Below, piece after piece: positions 1 to 7,595 of a DNA stretch of 64,000 nt. Below the pieces are notes generated by a model. That model searched no databases, had not been told where the DNA came from, and saw nothing but the letters and a program-made list of their open reading frames with translations. The position numbers and the translations under genes are program-made. Location of the stretch: NCBI GenBank assembly GCA_028532855.1, contig JAQQAL010000011.1, positions 186,001 through 250,000 on the forward strand, read 5' to 3'. The DNA is from Candidatus Thalassospirochaeta sargassi (GTDB lineage Bacteria > Spirochaetota > Spirochaetia > UBA9216). How positions within the stretch are numbered: the stretch's first letter is position 1; each line of letters starts with the position of its first letter.

Positions 1-2
1 AG

Positions 3-488
3 ATCCTTAACAACATTAACGACTATCCCGAGTATCTAAGCCAGCGTGAACTGGCCAGCAGGTCAGGTATGTCCCTTGGCATGACGAATGCTGTGCTTAA
101 ACGCCTTGTTCAGAAGGGCTGGCTGATGATGAGAAAGGTTAACAACCGCAATATCCGTTACGTTATTACCCCCGCGGGAATGGAGGAGATAACCCGTAGA
201 AGTTACCGTTACTTCAAGCGGACTCTTAAGAATGTAGCTGAGTACAAGGATAAAATTGAAACCCTCATTCTGAAAATACAGGCTGACGGTTACGATGGTC
301 TGGTTCTTGTCGGTTCAAGCGATGTCGATTTTATAGTTGAATACCTCTGTATGCAGCACAGCATCAAGCTGGTTCGCCGCGACAGTGAAATAACCGACAG
401 TACATTCATGCTTTACGCTGAATCATATATTCCGGACAAAACGGAAAAGAAAGACGGAGTCCTCTTCCTGCAGGATGTGTTTGTCTAA
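3..488 (+). CDS. Winged-helix (MarR-like) transcriptional regulator, 5' end outside window
   Basis: The reading frame is open from base 3, so the true start lies before the window. At least 161 residues are present. The first 50 or so visible residues read as a winged helix-turn-helix (SQRELASRSG, MTNAVLKRLVQKGW, then a wing ending in YVITPAG). The C-terminal half contains a short alpha/beta stretch (GLVLVGSSDVDFIVEYL) that I do not recognise. MarR-type proteins like this are often the first gene of polysaccharide loci, and a glycan locus begins 2 kb downstream, so a role in its control is an inference. Its last 63 bases plus 7 bases beyond the stop are repeated at 1299-1368, after the toxin-antitoxin module. 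Confidence 0.75.
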   Translation: MLNNINDYPEYLSQRELASRSGMSLGMTNAVLKRLVQKGWLMMRKVNNRNIRYVITPAGMEEITRRSYRYFKRTLKNVAEYKDKIETLILKIQADGYDGLVLVGSSDVDFIVEYLCMQHSIKLVRRDSEITDSTFMLYAESYIPDKTEKKDGVLFLQDVFV

Positions 489-495
489 GCACAAT
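426..495. repeat. 70-bp direct repeat, copy 1 (end of the regulator gene)
   Basis: This stretch encodes the last 20 residues and the stop of the winged-helix regulator. It is repeated at 1299-1368 with 69 of 70 bases identical; the only difference is A at 440 versus G at 1313. The two copies bracket the HepT/MntA module exactly. Confidence 0.95.
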
Positions 496-509
496 AAGGG
501 TTGTATAAT
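481..509 (+). promoter_or_regulatory. Candidate promoter of the hepT/mntA module
   Basis: TTGTCT (481-486), a 17-base spacer, then TATAAT (504-509). The -35 box lies inside the last codons of the upstream regulator gene. The ATG of hepT follows at 516, only six bases after the -10 box, with no clear Shine-Dalgarno, so the transcript would be leaderless or nearly so. Confidence 0.5.
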
Positions 510-515
510 TAGAGT

Positions 516-1012
516 ATGGTTGATACAAAAACGATTTTATCAAACCGTTTTATAAAACTCGAAAGACATATTGCGGCATTAAAGGATTATTATCATTTAA
601 TAAAGAATAAAGAAGATATAAAAAATATCTATAATCCTGATGTTTATAACAATCTAAGTACAGAGGAAAAAGCAGTTTTAGATGCATACCTGAAAAGATT
701 TTTTCAGTTCAGGAATATCTTGGAGCAAAAATATTCCCGATTATTGCAGATTTAATCGGAACCAAATCGTCTAAAATGGCTGATATTCTTCTTCAATTAG
801 AGAAAGAAGAGATTATTGATAGTTTTGAATCCTGGATAGAGTTGAGGGAACTTCGTAATGCACTTGAGCATGATTACCCTGAAGAACTTGAACAGGCTTT
901 GAATGATTTAAAAAGCTGTGTCGACAGTTTTATAATTTTAGAGAACACTTATAAAAAGTCGCTTGCCATAACAAAGAGGTTTTTCAAGGATTTCAACTAT
1001 GAGATTAAATAA
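516..1012 (+). pseudogene. hepT: Frameshifted HEPN-domain toxin (HepT-like)
   Basis: Two adjacent frames together make one HEPN protein. Frame 1 runs from ATG 516 to a stop at 753-755. The natural continuation is in the +1 frame from about base 722 (GAKIFPIIADLIG) and runs to 1012. Restoring one G in the GG at 722-723 joins them into the usual 'LGAKxFP' wording of this family, so a one-base deletion is the simplest explanation. The downstream half keeps the HepT signature RX4HXY (RNALEHDY), the RNase active site and the tyrosine that the partner adenylylates in the characterised Shewanella system. The toxin is therefore probably inactive unless frameshifting or internal initiation at 776 occurs. 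A sequencing error is the main alternative. Its end overlaps mntA by 14 bases. Confidence 0.75.
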
Positions 1013-1295
1013 TACGCTTAGAAAAGAAATTATCTCCTCAGCAAAAGACTCTTTTGGTGATGTTTCTGTTTATCTATTCGGCAGTAGAACGGATGACACA
1101 AAAAAAGGCGGCGATATTGATCTTGCGATAATGTTATCTGAAGAAAAGGCTGTTTTTAGACAAAAGAAAATTAAGTTTTTGACGGCCATGATGAGACGAG
1201 GATTCGATTATCCTTTTGATATTGTCCAATACAATTCGGAAACCACTCCCTTGCTAAGAAAGGAAATTGACAGGTCGGGAATTCTGTTGAAATAG
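999..1295 (+). CDS. mntA: Minimal nucleotidyltransferase antitoxin (MntA-like)
   Basis: A 98-residue protein with the nucleotidyltransferase signature FGSR at residues 27-30 followed by GGDIDL (GS-x9-DxD). In HepT/MntA systems this enzyme adenylylates the HEPN toxin on a tyrosine and silences it. The length and the position directly behind a HEPN gene, overlapping it by 14 bases, match that arrangement. The antitoxin looks intact although the toxin frame is broken. The stop is followed within three bases by the second copy of the 70-bp repeat. Confidence 0.8.
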   Translation: MRLNNTLRKEIISSAKDSFGDVSVYLFGSRTDDTKKGGDIDLAIMLSEEKAVFRQKKIKFLTAMMRRGFDYPFDIVQYNSETTPLLRKEIDRSGILLK

Positions 1296-1298
1296 CAG

Positions 1299-1368
1299 TA
1301 TATTCCGGACAAGACGGAAAAGAAAGACGGAGTCCTCTTCCTGCAGGATGTGTTTGTCTAAGCACAAT
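1299..1368. repeat. 70-bp direct repeat, copy 2
   Basis: Second copy of 426-495, placed immediately after the mntA stop. It would encode the same last residues and stop of the upstream regulator but has no start and is a genetic scar. The insertion bounded by the repeats is 803 bases (496-1298). Confidence 0.95.
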
Positions 1369-1433
1369 GTAATAATAACAAATAGGAGTAAATAACCATC
1401 ACATTTATGATAATGCAGCAGCTGTAGATAGCC

Positions 1434-1462
1434 TTTACCATTATTAATGTGAAGTTTAAAAT
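1434..1462 (+). promoter_or_regulatory. Candidate promoter of metF
   Basis: TTTACC (1434-1439), a 17-base spacer, TAAAAT (1457-1462), then ATG at 1469 after six bases and no clear ribosome binding site. An imperfect hairpin covers the region just upstream and across the spacer (TCACATT 1399-1405 with AATGTGA 1446-1452). No SAM riboswitch fits in this space. Confidence 0.4.
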
Positions 1463-1468
1463 GCATCC

Positions 1469-2329
1469 ATGAAACCTACAATCAGTTTTGAATTCTTTCC
1501 CCCTAAAACACAGAAGGGGGCTGATAACCTTATAGCCAGGATTAAGAACGACTTTATGCCGCTTAATCCTTCCTATGTCAGCATGACCTTCGGTGCAGGA
1601 GGCTCAACACAGAACCTTACCAAGGACACCATCCTTCGGATGAAGGCTGAAACTCCATTAAAAGTAGTAAGTCACCTTACCTGTGTCGGAATGGATAAAG
1701 ATCAGATAAAGACCCTGCTTGATGAGTACAATGAGCTGGGTATTCACGATATTCTGGCCCTGCGCGGTGATCCGCCCAATGGCGGTATTGATTTTACTCC
1801 TCCTGAAAATGGGTTTACCTATGCTGCGGAGCTGGTTTGTTTTATAAAGACAAACTACCCTCATATGAATGTAGGTGTGGCGGGTTTTCCCGAGGGCCAT
1901 CCGGCCACTCCGAACCGCCTTGTTGAGCTTGATAATCTTAAAAAGAAGGTGGACTGCGGGGCTGATTATATCTGTACCCAGTTGTTTTTTGATAACCGCG
2001 ACTTCTACGACTTTCGAGAAAGATGCGAGCTTGCAGGTATAAAAGTACCAATTAAGGCAGGAATTATGCCTGTTGTCTCAAAGTCAAATATGGAGCGTAT
2101 AGCCGAGTTGTCGCTGGGCGCACGAATTCCTGCAGGACTTATAAGGGCAATGAACAGAGCCGCAACAGATGATGCAGCCGAGCGTGTTGGTATTCACTGG
2201 GCAACCCACCAGAGCCTTGACCTGCTTGAGAACAATGTCTCAGGTATTCATTTTTATACTCTGAATAAATCCCGTGCCACCCTTGAGATATTCAGGTTTC
2301 TGGGCATTGAAGAGGCCGGGGGGATTTAA
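1469..2329 (+). CDS. metF: Methylenetetrahydrofolate reductase
   Basis: A 286-residue protein of normal MetF length. It begins with the family hallmark SFEFFPPKT (residues 5-13) and continues with VSMTFGAGGS, the TIM-barrel segments LTCVG and ILALRGDPP, and the FPEGHP loop. The enzyme uses reduced flavin or NAD(P)H to convert 5,10-methylene- to 5-methyl-tetrahydrofolate, the methyl donor for methionine synthesis. It is cytoplasmic. It stands alone between the toxin-antitoxin insertion and the glycan locus. The start at 1469 is preferred because the alternative ATG at 1461 runs into a stop after three codons. Confidence 0.96.
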   Translation: MKPTISFEFFPPKTQKGADNLIARIKNDFMPLNPSYVSMTFGAGGSTQNLTKDTILRMKAETPLKVVSHLTCVGMDKDQIKTLLDEYNELGIHDILALRGDPPNGGIDFTPPENGFTYAAELVCFIKTNYPHMNVGVAGFPEGHPATPNRLVELDNLKKKVDCGADYICTQLFFDNRDFYDFRERCELAGIKVPIKAGIMPVVSKSNMERIAELSLGARIPAGLIRAMNRAATDDAAERVGIHWATHQSLDLLENNVSGIHFYTLNKSRATLEIFRFLGIEEAGGI

Positions 2330-2361
2330 AAACCGGTATTTCTTGATCTAATAAGCCTGTT

Positions 2362-2457
2362 ATGGGGACAGATGTATATATTATCATTATTACCATTTCC
2401 ATTGTGTCGCTTATTCTGGGCTACAGAATAGATAAATTGTTCAGCAGGAAAAAGTAA
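2362..2457 (+). CDS. Possible 31-residue single-span membrane peptide
   Basis: A short frame starting at ATG 2362 encodes one hydrophobic segment (about residues 5-20, rich in Ile, Leu and Val) followed by a basic tail RIDKLFSRKK. This composition is typical of small membrane proteins with a cytoplasmic positive end. There is no convincing ribosome binding site. It lies in the gap between metF and the glycan locus, and conservation in relatives would decide whether it is real. Confidence 0.3.
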   Translation: MGTDVYIIIITISIVSLILGYRIDKLFSRKK

Positions 2458-2589
2458 TAATACGGGCTTTTCTTAGTATTACTTGCGTATTAGAAAAATC
2501 CGATAAATATAATTCTCAAAAGACTTCGGTTTTCCTTCGTGGGTATTATAATTATATTATCCTTTAGTCAATCAAATAGAGGAACAACA

Positions 2590-3669
2590 ATGACTCCAGT
2601 AACAAAACCATATTTACCTGATAGGGCAAAATTTATTAAATATGTTAATGATATTTTTGATAGAGAATATTTAACAAACAATGGGCCAAATGTCAGAGAG
2701 CTTGAGAATAAGCTCCAGGATTTTCTTGGTGTAAAAAATGTAATTCTAGTAGCGAATGGAACTCTTGCCCTGCAGATAGCCTATAAAGCTTTAGACCTCA
2801 GGGGCGAAGTTATTACAACTCCTTTCAGCTTTGCTGCAACAACAAGTTCATTGGTCTGGGAAAATTTAAAACCTGTTTTTTCTGATATTGATGAGAATAC
2901 ATTCAATCTCGATCCCGACAAAATTGAAGAAAAGATAACACCTGAGACTTCAGCAATTTTGCCTGTTCATGTTTATGGTAATCCTTGTGAGGTTGAGCAA
3001 ATTGAGGCTATTGCTGAAAGGCATAATCTAAAATTAATTTATGATGGAGCACATGCTTTTGGAGTAAAATATAAGGGTAAAAGTGTGCTTAATTACGGAA
3101 ATCTGAGCACTTTAAGTTTTCATGCAACAAAGTTGTTTCATACAATTGAAGGTGGAGCTGTAATTACGGAAGATGATGACTTGGCCCATCGTATACGGGC
3201 AATGATCAATTTTGGGTTAAATAATCAGGGGTCTTTTTCCAATATTGGAATTAATGCAAAAATGAATGAATTTGAAGCAGCTATGGGGCTTTGTGTGTTT
3301 GATGATATAGATAGTATTTTAGATCGACGAAAGGAGATTTGGCAAAGATATTATAAATCTTTAAATGATATTGTAACTTTTCAAACATTGCCTAATGAAG
3401 TGACTTATAATTACAGCTACGTACCTATCCTTTTTAAGGATGAAGAAACTCTTTATAAAGTTGTGGATAAGTTAAAAAAGCTCGAAATTTTTCCTCGCCG
3501 ATATTTTCATCCGAGCCTTGATAAGGTAGCTGTCTTTGGTGAGAACGGACAGTGTGAAAACTCTAGGGATATTTCAAAAAGAGTGCTTTGTTTGCCAACA
3601 TATTATACGATTAAAAACGAAGAGCAAAAAATGACTATAGATATGGTGAGGAACATTGATGAAACATAA
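2590..3669 (+). CDS. DegT/DnrJ/EryC1/StrS-family sugar aminotransferase
   Basis: 359 residues from ATG 2590, which has AGAGGA seven bases upstream; an in-frame ATG at 2539 would add 17 poorly fitting residues. It is a PLP enzyme of the nucleotide-sugar aminotransferase family: ANGTLAL (residues 55-61), YDGAHAFG (151-158) with the cofactor Asp152, and the Schiff-base Lys181 in FHATKLFHTIEGG. Members transfer an amino group to keto-deoxy sugars attached to dTDP or UDP. RfbA and RfbB at 18-20 kb supply dTDP-4-keto-6-deoxyglucose and no rhamnose genes follow them, so the product is plausibly a dTDP-amino-dideoxyhexose (inference). It heads the AT-rich run and overlaps the next gene by 11 bases. 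Confidence 0.88.
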   Translation: MTPVTKPYLPDRAKFIKYVNDIFDREYLTNNGPNVRELENKLQDFLGVKNVILVANGTLALQIAYKALDLRGEVITTPFSFAATTSSLVWENLKPVFSDIDENTFNLDPDKIEEKITPETSAILPVHVYGNPCEVEQIEAIAERHNLKLIYDGAHAFGVKYKGKSVLNYGNLSTLSFHATKLFHTIEGGAVITEDDDLAHRIRAMINFGLNNQGSFSNIGINAKMNEFEAAMGLCVFDDIDSILDRRKEIWQRYYKSLNDIVTFQTLPNEVTYNYSYVPILFKDEETLYKVVDKLKKLEIFPRRYFHPSLDKVAVFGENGQCENSRDISKRVLCLPTYYTIKNEEQKMTIDMVRNIDET

Positions 3670-4798
3670 TATTATTAATCCAAATTTTAATTTTATAAAT
3701 GAACCTATTGAATTTAACAAATTTTCTGATAGAAAAATATTACAGTATTGTTTGGGTGCTACCTTATATATGCCCGGTACAAAGCATGTTATTGACAAAA
3801 TTTTAAATAAAAAGCTTCTAGGTTTAACGTCAATGGTAATGTGTTTTGAGGATGCAATAAAAGAAGAAGATCTTAAAGCTGCTGAAAAAAATGTAATAAA
3901 GCATCTAGACACTTTATCTACTGCGATTGAAGCTGGCAATATCACACATAATGATATTCCTTTAACATTTTTGAGAGTTAGAAATACAGAACAATTCTGG
4001 CAATTTTCAAAAAAATTAAAAAAGGAGCATTGTGAAATTTTATCAGGATTTGTTTTTCCCAAATTCTATAGTAGTAATGGTAATGAATACTTTAGTTGTC
4101 TTTCTGAATTAATTTCAAAATTCAATATACAGTTATATGGAATGCCTATTTTAGAGGGGCGAGATGTTGCATTTAAAGAGACGAGATTAGAGGAATTAAT
4201 TAAATTAAGAGTTCTCATGTTACCGTTTAAAGAGCTTGTTCTTAATATTAGGGTCGGTGGGACTGATCTCTCTTCACTCTTCGGTGTTAGAAGAGGAATT
4301 AATTATTCTATATATGATATTTTAACTGTTAGAGATTGTCTATCGGATATTCTTAATGTTTTTAATCGAGTAAATGGTTATGTTGTATCTGCGCCGGTTT
4401 GGGAATACTTTTTAGCATATAAAAATGAAGATCTGGATCATTTGCTAAAAGATGATATACACAATTCATTGTTAAAAAGAAATCCCATTTTAAATGATGC
4501 CATTGATGGACTTTTACGTGAAGTTGTTCTTGATAAGGCAAATGGATTTATCGGCAAAACAATAATTCACCCTTCGCATGTAAAATATGTAAATGCTATG
4601 CAAGCTGTAACAAAAGAAGAGTGGGATGATGCTCAACAAATTATTAATACAAATGGTGGTGTGGTTAAAGGAACAAATAAAATGAATGAGATAAATCCGC
4701 ATAAAAATTGGGCAAAAAAAATTATAAATAGAGGAAAAGCCTTTGGAGTGATTGAAAATCAATCATCATACTTTAAATTGTTTTTTGAATCAAAATAA
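3659..4798 (+). CDS. CitE-like lyase/aldolase (HpcH/HpaI superfamily, TIM barrel)
   Basis: 379 residues. ATG 3659 is preferred over the TTG at 3656; GTGAGGA precedes it. The sequence matches the C-C bond lyase branch of the HpcH/HpaI-citrate lyase superfamily: LGATLYMPGTK near the N terminus, a conserved FEDAIK with acidic metal ligands, PILEGRD in the middle, LNIRVGGTDLSS, and the closing KTIIHPSHV. Relatives cleave or form beta-hydroxy acids, often as CoA esters. The substrate here is unknown. It lies in a tight run with hydratase, dehydratase and oxidoreductase genes, which suggests a dedicated small organic acid pathway inside the glycan locus. Confidence 0.8.
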   Translation: MKHNIINPNFNFINEPIEFNKFSDRKILQYCLGATLYMPGTKHVIDKILNKKLLGLTSMVMCFEDAIKEEDLKAAEKNVIKHLDTLSTAIEAGNITHNDIPLTFLRVRNTEQFWQFSKKLKKEHCEILSGFVFPKFYSSNGNEYFSCLSELISKFNIQLYGMPILEGRDVAFKETRLEELIKLRVLMLPFKELVLNIRVGGTDLSSLFGVRRGINYSIYDILTVRDCLSDILNVFNRVNGYVVSAPVWEYFLAYKNEDLDHLLKDDIHNSLLKRNPILNDAIDGLLREVVLDKANGFIGKTIIHPSHVKYVNAMQAVTKEEWDDAQQIINTNGGVVKGTNKMNEINPHKNWAKKIINRGKAFGVIENQSSYFKLFFESK

Positions 4799-4816
4799 TA
4801 TTTTTGGGAGTTAATA

Positions 4817-5326
4817 ATGCTGTATAATATTTCAACACCGATAAATAAAAAAATTAATGGAATTACTATTGGTGATAGAGTTGAAATTAGTGGAATCATA
4901 TATACGGCACGAGATGCCGTGATGCCGAAACTTGTTGAATTTATAAACGCTGAAAGGCTGGAAGAATTGTCGGTAAATTTATCCGGCTCTGCCATTATGC
5001 ATACGGCATTCAGTCCTGCTGGTTATGGTCCTACATCAAGTAATAAAGAAGAAATTGAAAGCACAATGGGAATATTGTCTAAAGCAGGCGTTAGATTCCA
5101 TTTAGGTAAGGGCGAAATCAAGCAGAATACAATTGATGAAATTTCAGAATTTGGATCTGTATTTATTGTTGTTCCTCCTGCATCTGCACTGTTGCAGAAT
5201 AGGTTAGTTTCAAAAAGGGTTGTTGCTTTTGAAGAAGAAGGGATGGAGGCACTTCATGAGTTAATTGTCAATCGTTTGCCGGGTGTTGTTGCCGCAGCAA
5301 ATGGCATGTCAATTTTTAATAGGTAA
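4817..5326 (+). CDS. Class I fumarase/L(+)-tartrate dehydratase-type hydro-lyase, beta subunit
   Basis: 169 residues, slightly shorter than the usual 185-200. It matches the C-terminal half of class I fumarases (TtdB-type): GDRVEISGIIYTARDAV (residues 19-35), TAFSPAGYGPTSS, LGKGEI and a GVVAAANGMS end. It pairs with the alpha subunit encoded next, and together they reversibly hydrate or dehydrate a dicarboxylic acid such as fumarate/malate, mesaconate/citramalate or tartrate. Here beta precedes alpha. GGGAG lies a few bases before the ATG. Confidence 0.87.
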   Translation: MLYNISTPINKKINGITIGDRVEISGIIYTARDAVMPKLVEFINAERLEELSVNLSGSAIMHTAFSPAGYGPTSSNKEEIESTMGILSKAGVRFHLGKGEIKQNTIDEISEFGSVFIVVPPASALLQNRLVSKRVVAFEEEGMEALHELIVNRLPGVVAAANGMSIFNR

Positions 5327-5342
5327 AAGCTAAGGATAATTT

Positions 5343-6209
5343 ATGATAGATATTACCAGAATAGAAGCAGCCTGCTCAGAAGCTGTATTGGCTGCAAGTA
5401 TTGGTTACGAACCGGCAAAAATAAAAGTTTGGGAAAAAGCAATAGAGACTGAGAGTGAAGAAAATTCCAGATGGATTTTAGAAATGCTACTTGAAAATGC
5501 TTATACAGCTAGGGAAAAGAGACTTCCTATGTGTGATGATACAGGTATTCCCTATGTACTTATTGAAATAGGTAGGGATGCTAAGATTAACGGAAATCCA
5601 GCAAAAATAATTGACGCTGCTGAAGCGGGGATTGCTGAAGGGTTGAGAAGATTGCCGGGACGACCGATGGCTGTGAAAGGCGATAGTTTTGATCGAATTA
5701 CTCAAGAAAAGGGCCTTTATGAAGATTCGGGAATGGTTTTCCCTTCTCCTGTAAGAATGAAATCTGTTTCTGGAAGTAAAATAAAAATTACTGTTTTATT
5801 GCAAGGAGGGGGTCCTGAGATAAGAGGTCGAACATATAGGGTTTTCCATCATCATAATCTTGATACTTTTAGAACTGAAATTGCTGGTTGGGCTGTTGAG
5901 ATGGCTCGCTTACTGGGTTGTACACCGTGTGTTCCTGCAATCGGTGTTGGAAGAACACACTATGAAGCGAATTGTCTCATGATGGATGCCATGGCATATG
6001 GTGTATTTGGTGAGCAGAATGATTTAGAAAAATTTATAACTGAAAAAGTGAATGAGAGTAATACCGGGCCGCTTGGTATCGGCGGTAAAATTACAGCTTT
6101 ACAAACCTTTTCAAGAATAGGTTATCAACGCGCCAGTGGTATCAGAGTTGTTAGTATGAGAGTTGGCTGTATAGTAGATCCCCGTAGACATTCTCTTATT
6201 CTGGAATAA
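5343..6209 (+). CDS. Class I fumarase/L(+)-tartrate dehydratase-type hydro-lyase, alpha subunit
   Basis: 288 residues, normal for a separate alpha subunit. Three cysteines sit where the [4Fe-4S] ligands are expected: Cys64 in MCDDTG, Cys193 or Cys196 in CTPC, and Cys277 near the end. QGGGPEIRG and the IGVGRTHYEA segment complete the family pattern. The cluster would bind and activate the hydroxyl group of a 2-hydroxy acid. Iron-sulphur hydro-lyases of this type are oxygen-labile, which fits an anaerobe or microaerophile. The gene follows the beta subunit by 16 bases. The true substrate cannot be read from sequence. Confidence 0.9.
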   Translation: MIDITRIEAACSEAVLAASIGYEPAKIKVWEKAIETESEENSRWILEMLLENAYTAREKRLPMCDDTGIPYVLIEIGRDAKINGNPAKIIDAAEAGIAEGLRRLPGRPMAVKGDSFDRITQEKGLYEDSGMVFPSPVRMKSVSGSKIKITVLLQGGGPEIRGRTYRVFHHHNLDTFRTEIAGWAVEMARLLGCTPCVPAIGVGRTHYEANCLMMDAMAYGVFGEQNDLEKFITEKVNESNTGPLGIGGKITALQTFSRIGYQRASGIRVVSMRVGCIVDPRRHSLILE

Positions 6210-6212
6210 TTA

Positions 6213-7562
6213 ATGAGTAATAACATTACCGATATTTTTATTGAAGATTTATTTGCTTTATCTAATTCGAATATCCCCACTGCAGTTTTACAAAAAGCAA
6301 AAAATTGTGTTTTAGATTATCTGGGCGTAACATTTGCAGGTGCAAAAATTCTACAGGAGAAAGGTAATAAGTATTTAGAGTTTCAGAATGATAATTCATC
6401 TATAGCTACAGTTATAGGCTTTAATAGAAAAGCAAGCATATTTAACAGCATCATTGTTAATGGTTTAAGTTCTCATGTCTTAGAACTCGATGACGGTGAT
6501 CGATATGCAATGTTACACCCAGGTGTTCCTGTGATATCAGCGCTTTTAGCCGTTGCCGAAGCAGAAAGAGTTGACAGCGATCTATTTTTAAAAGCTGTGG
6601 TTATTGGATATGAAGCCACTATTCGTATTGCTAGAGTCATGCAGCCTTCTTTGAAGTTGAATGGCTACCATGGTACCGGTGTCTGCGGTACTATTGGTGT
6701 GGCTATAGCTTGTGCCGCAGTTTTAGGTTTTACAATCGAAGAAATGAAAAATGCTTTATCAGCGGCAGCTACTGGCTCTGGAGGTTTACTCAAAGTTCTT
6801 GATAACGGTTCTGAATTAAAACCATTAAATGTGGCAAGAGCTGCTTTAAACGGATACATAGCTGCAAGTATAGCAAAAGCTAATATAAATGGACCAGATG
6901 ATGTCCTAGGCGGTAGCCGCGGCTTTTTATCTGTTTTTTCCAACAGAAATGACATCACTAAGCTGAAAAGAAATAATGATAGGTTTGCAATCGAGGATAT
7001 CTATATAAAACCCTATGCAGCCTGTCGTCATAGTCATTCAGCAGTTGAAGCTGTATTGAATATTAGAAAAGAACATCAACTGAACCTGAATGATATTAAA
7101 AATATTTTTGTTAGAACCTATAAGTTAGGTGTTGAAGGTCATGATCATATAGAAATTACTGATTCATCATCTGCAAAAATGAGCACGCCCTATAGTGTAG
7201 CTGCAGCTTTGGTTACCGGGAAATCTGGGATTTCTGAATTTCTTCCGGAACAGATAGAAAATCAAGAGATATTAAAATTGCTAAATATCATAGAAATAAA
7301 AACTGATGCTGAATTATCGCAATTGGTACCGAGGAAACGGCCAGCTATAGTAGAGATTCATCTACAGGATGGTTCGATATATTCAAACAGAGTTGATTTG
7401 CCAAAAGGCGAGCCAGAAAATCCAGTATTTCAAAATGAACTAATAGAAAAATTCTGCTCTTTAGCTTTATATGGCGGAAAAACCCAAGATGAAGCAGATA
7501 AAACAATTAAGATATTAATGGGACCAAAATTCATCCTTGAAGATTTATTTCTAGTATTATAA
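6213..7562 (+). CDS. MmgE/PrpD-family protein (2-methylcitrate dehydratase-like)
   Basis: 449 residues, the normal length for the family. The pattern is clear: VLDYLGVTFAG near the N terminus, SHVLELDDGDRYAMLHPG (about residues 89-106), a Gly-rich YHGTGVCGTIG and KPYAACRHSHSAVEA. Family members include 2-methylcitrate dehydratase and cis-aconitate decarboxylase, which act on tricarboxylic or substituted dicarboxylic acids. It starts three bases after the alpha subunit, so the two are almost certainly co-translated. It therefore probably acts on the same carbon skeleton, but no specific reaction is assigned. Confidence 0.85.
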   Translation: MSNNITDIFIEDLFALSNSNIPTAVLQKAKNCVLDYLGVTFAGAKILQEKGNKYLEFQNDNSSIATVIGFNRKASIFNSIIVNGLSSHVLELDDGDRYAMLHPGVPVISALLAVAEAERVDSDLFLKAVVIGYEATIRIARVMQPSLKLNGYHGTGVCGTIGVAIACAAVLGFTIEEMKNALSAAATGSGGLLKVLDNGSELKPLNVARAALNGYIAASIAKANINGPDDVLGGSRGFLSVFSNRNDITKLKRNNDRFAIEDIYIKPYAACRHSHSAVEAVLNIRKEHQLNLNDIKNIFVRTYKLGVEGHDHIEITDSSSAKMSTPYSVAAALVTGKSGISEFLPEQIENQEILKLLNIIEIKTDAELSQLVPRKRPAIVEIHLQDGSIYSNRVDLPKGEPENPVFQNELIEKFCSLALYGGKTQDEADKTIKILMGPKFILEDLFLVL

Positions 7563-7595
7563 ATATCAGTTTTTTTAAGCGGAGGTTATAGATTT

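Noticed and set aside
1369-1468. SAM riboswitch or similar leader before metF
   Set aside because: The gap is only 100 bases, and only one imperfect hairpin is visible. The S-box elements are not present.
6900-6925. ops/JUMPstart-like GGCGGTAG element
   Set aside because: It lies inside the PrpD-like gene and is only a partial match; such elements belong upstream of the first gene.
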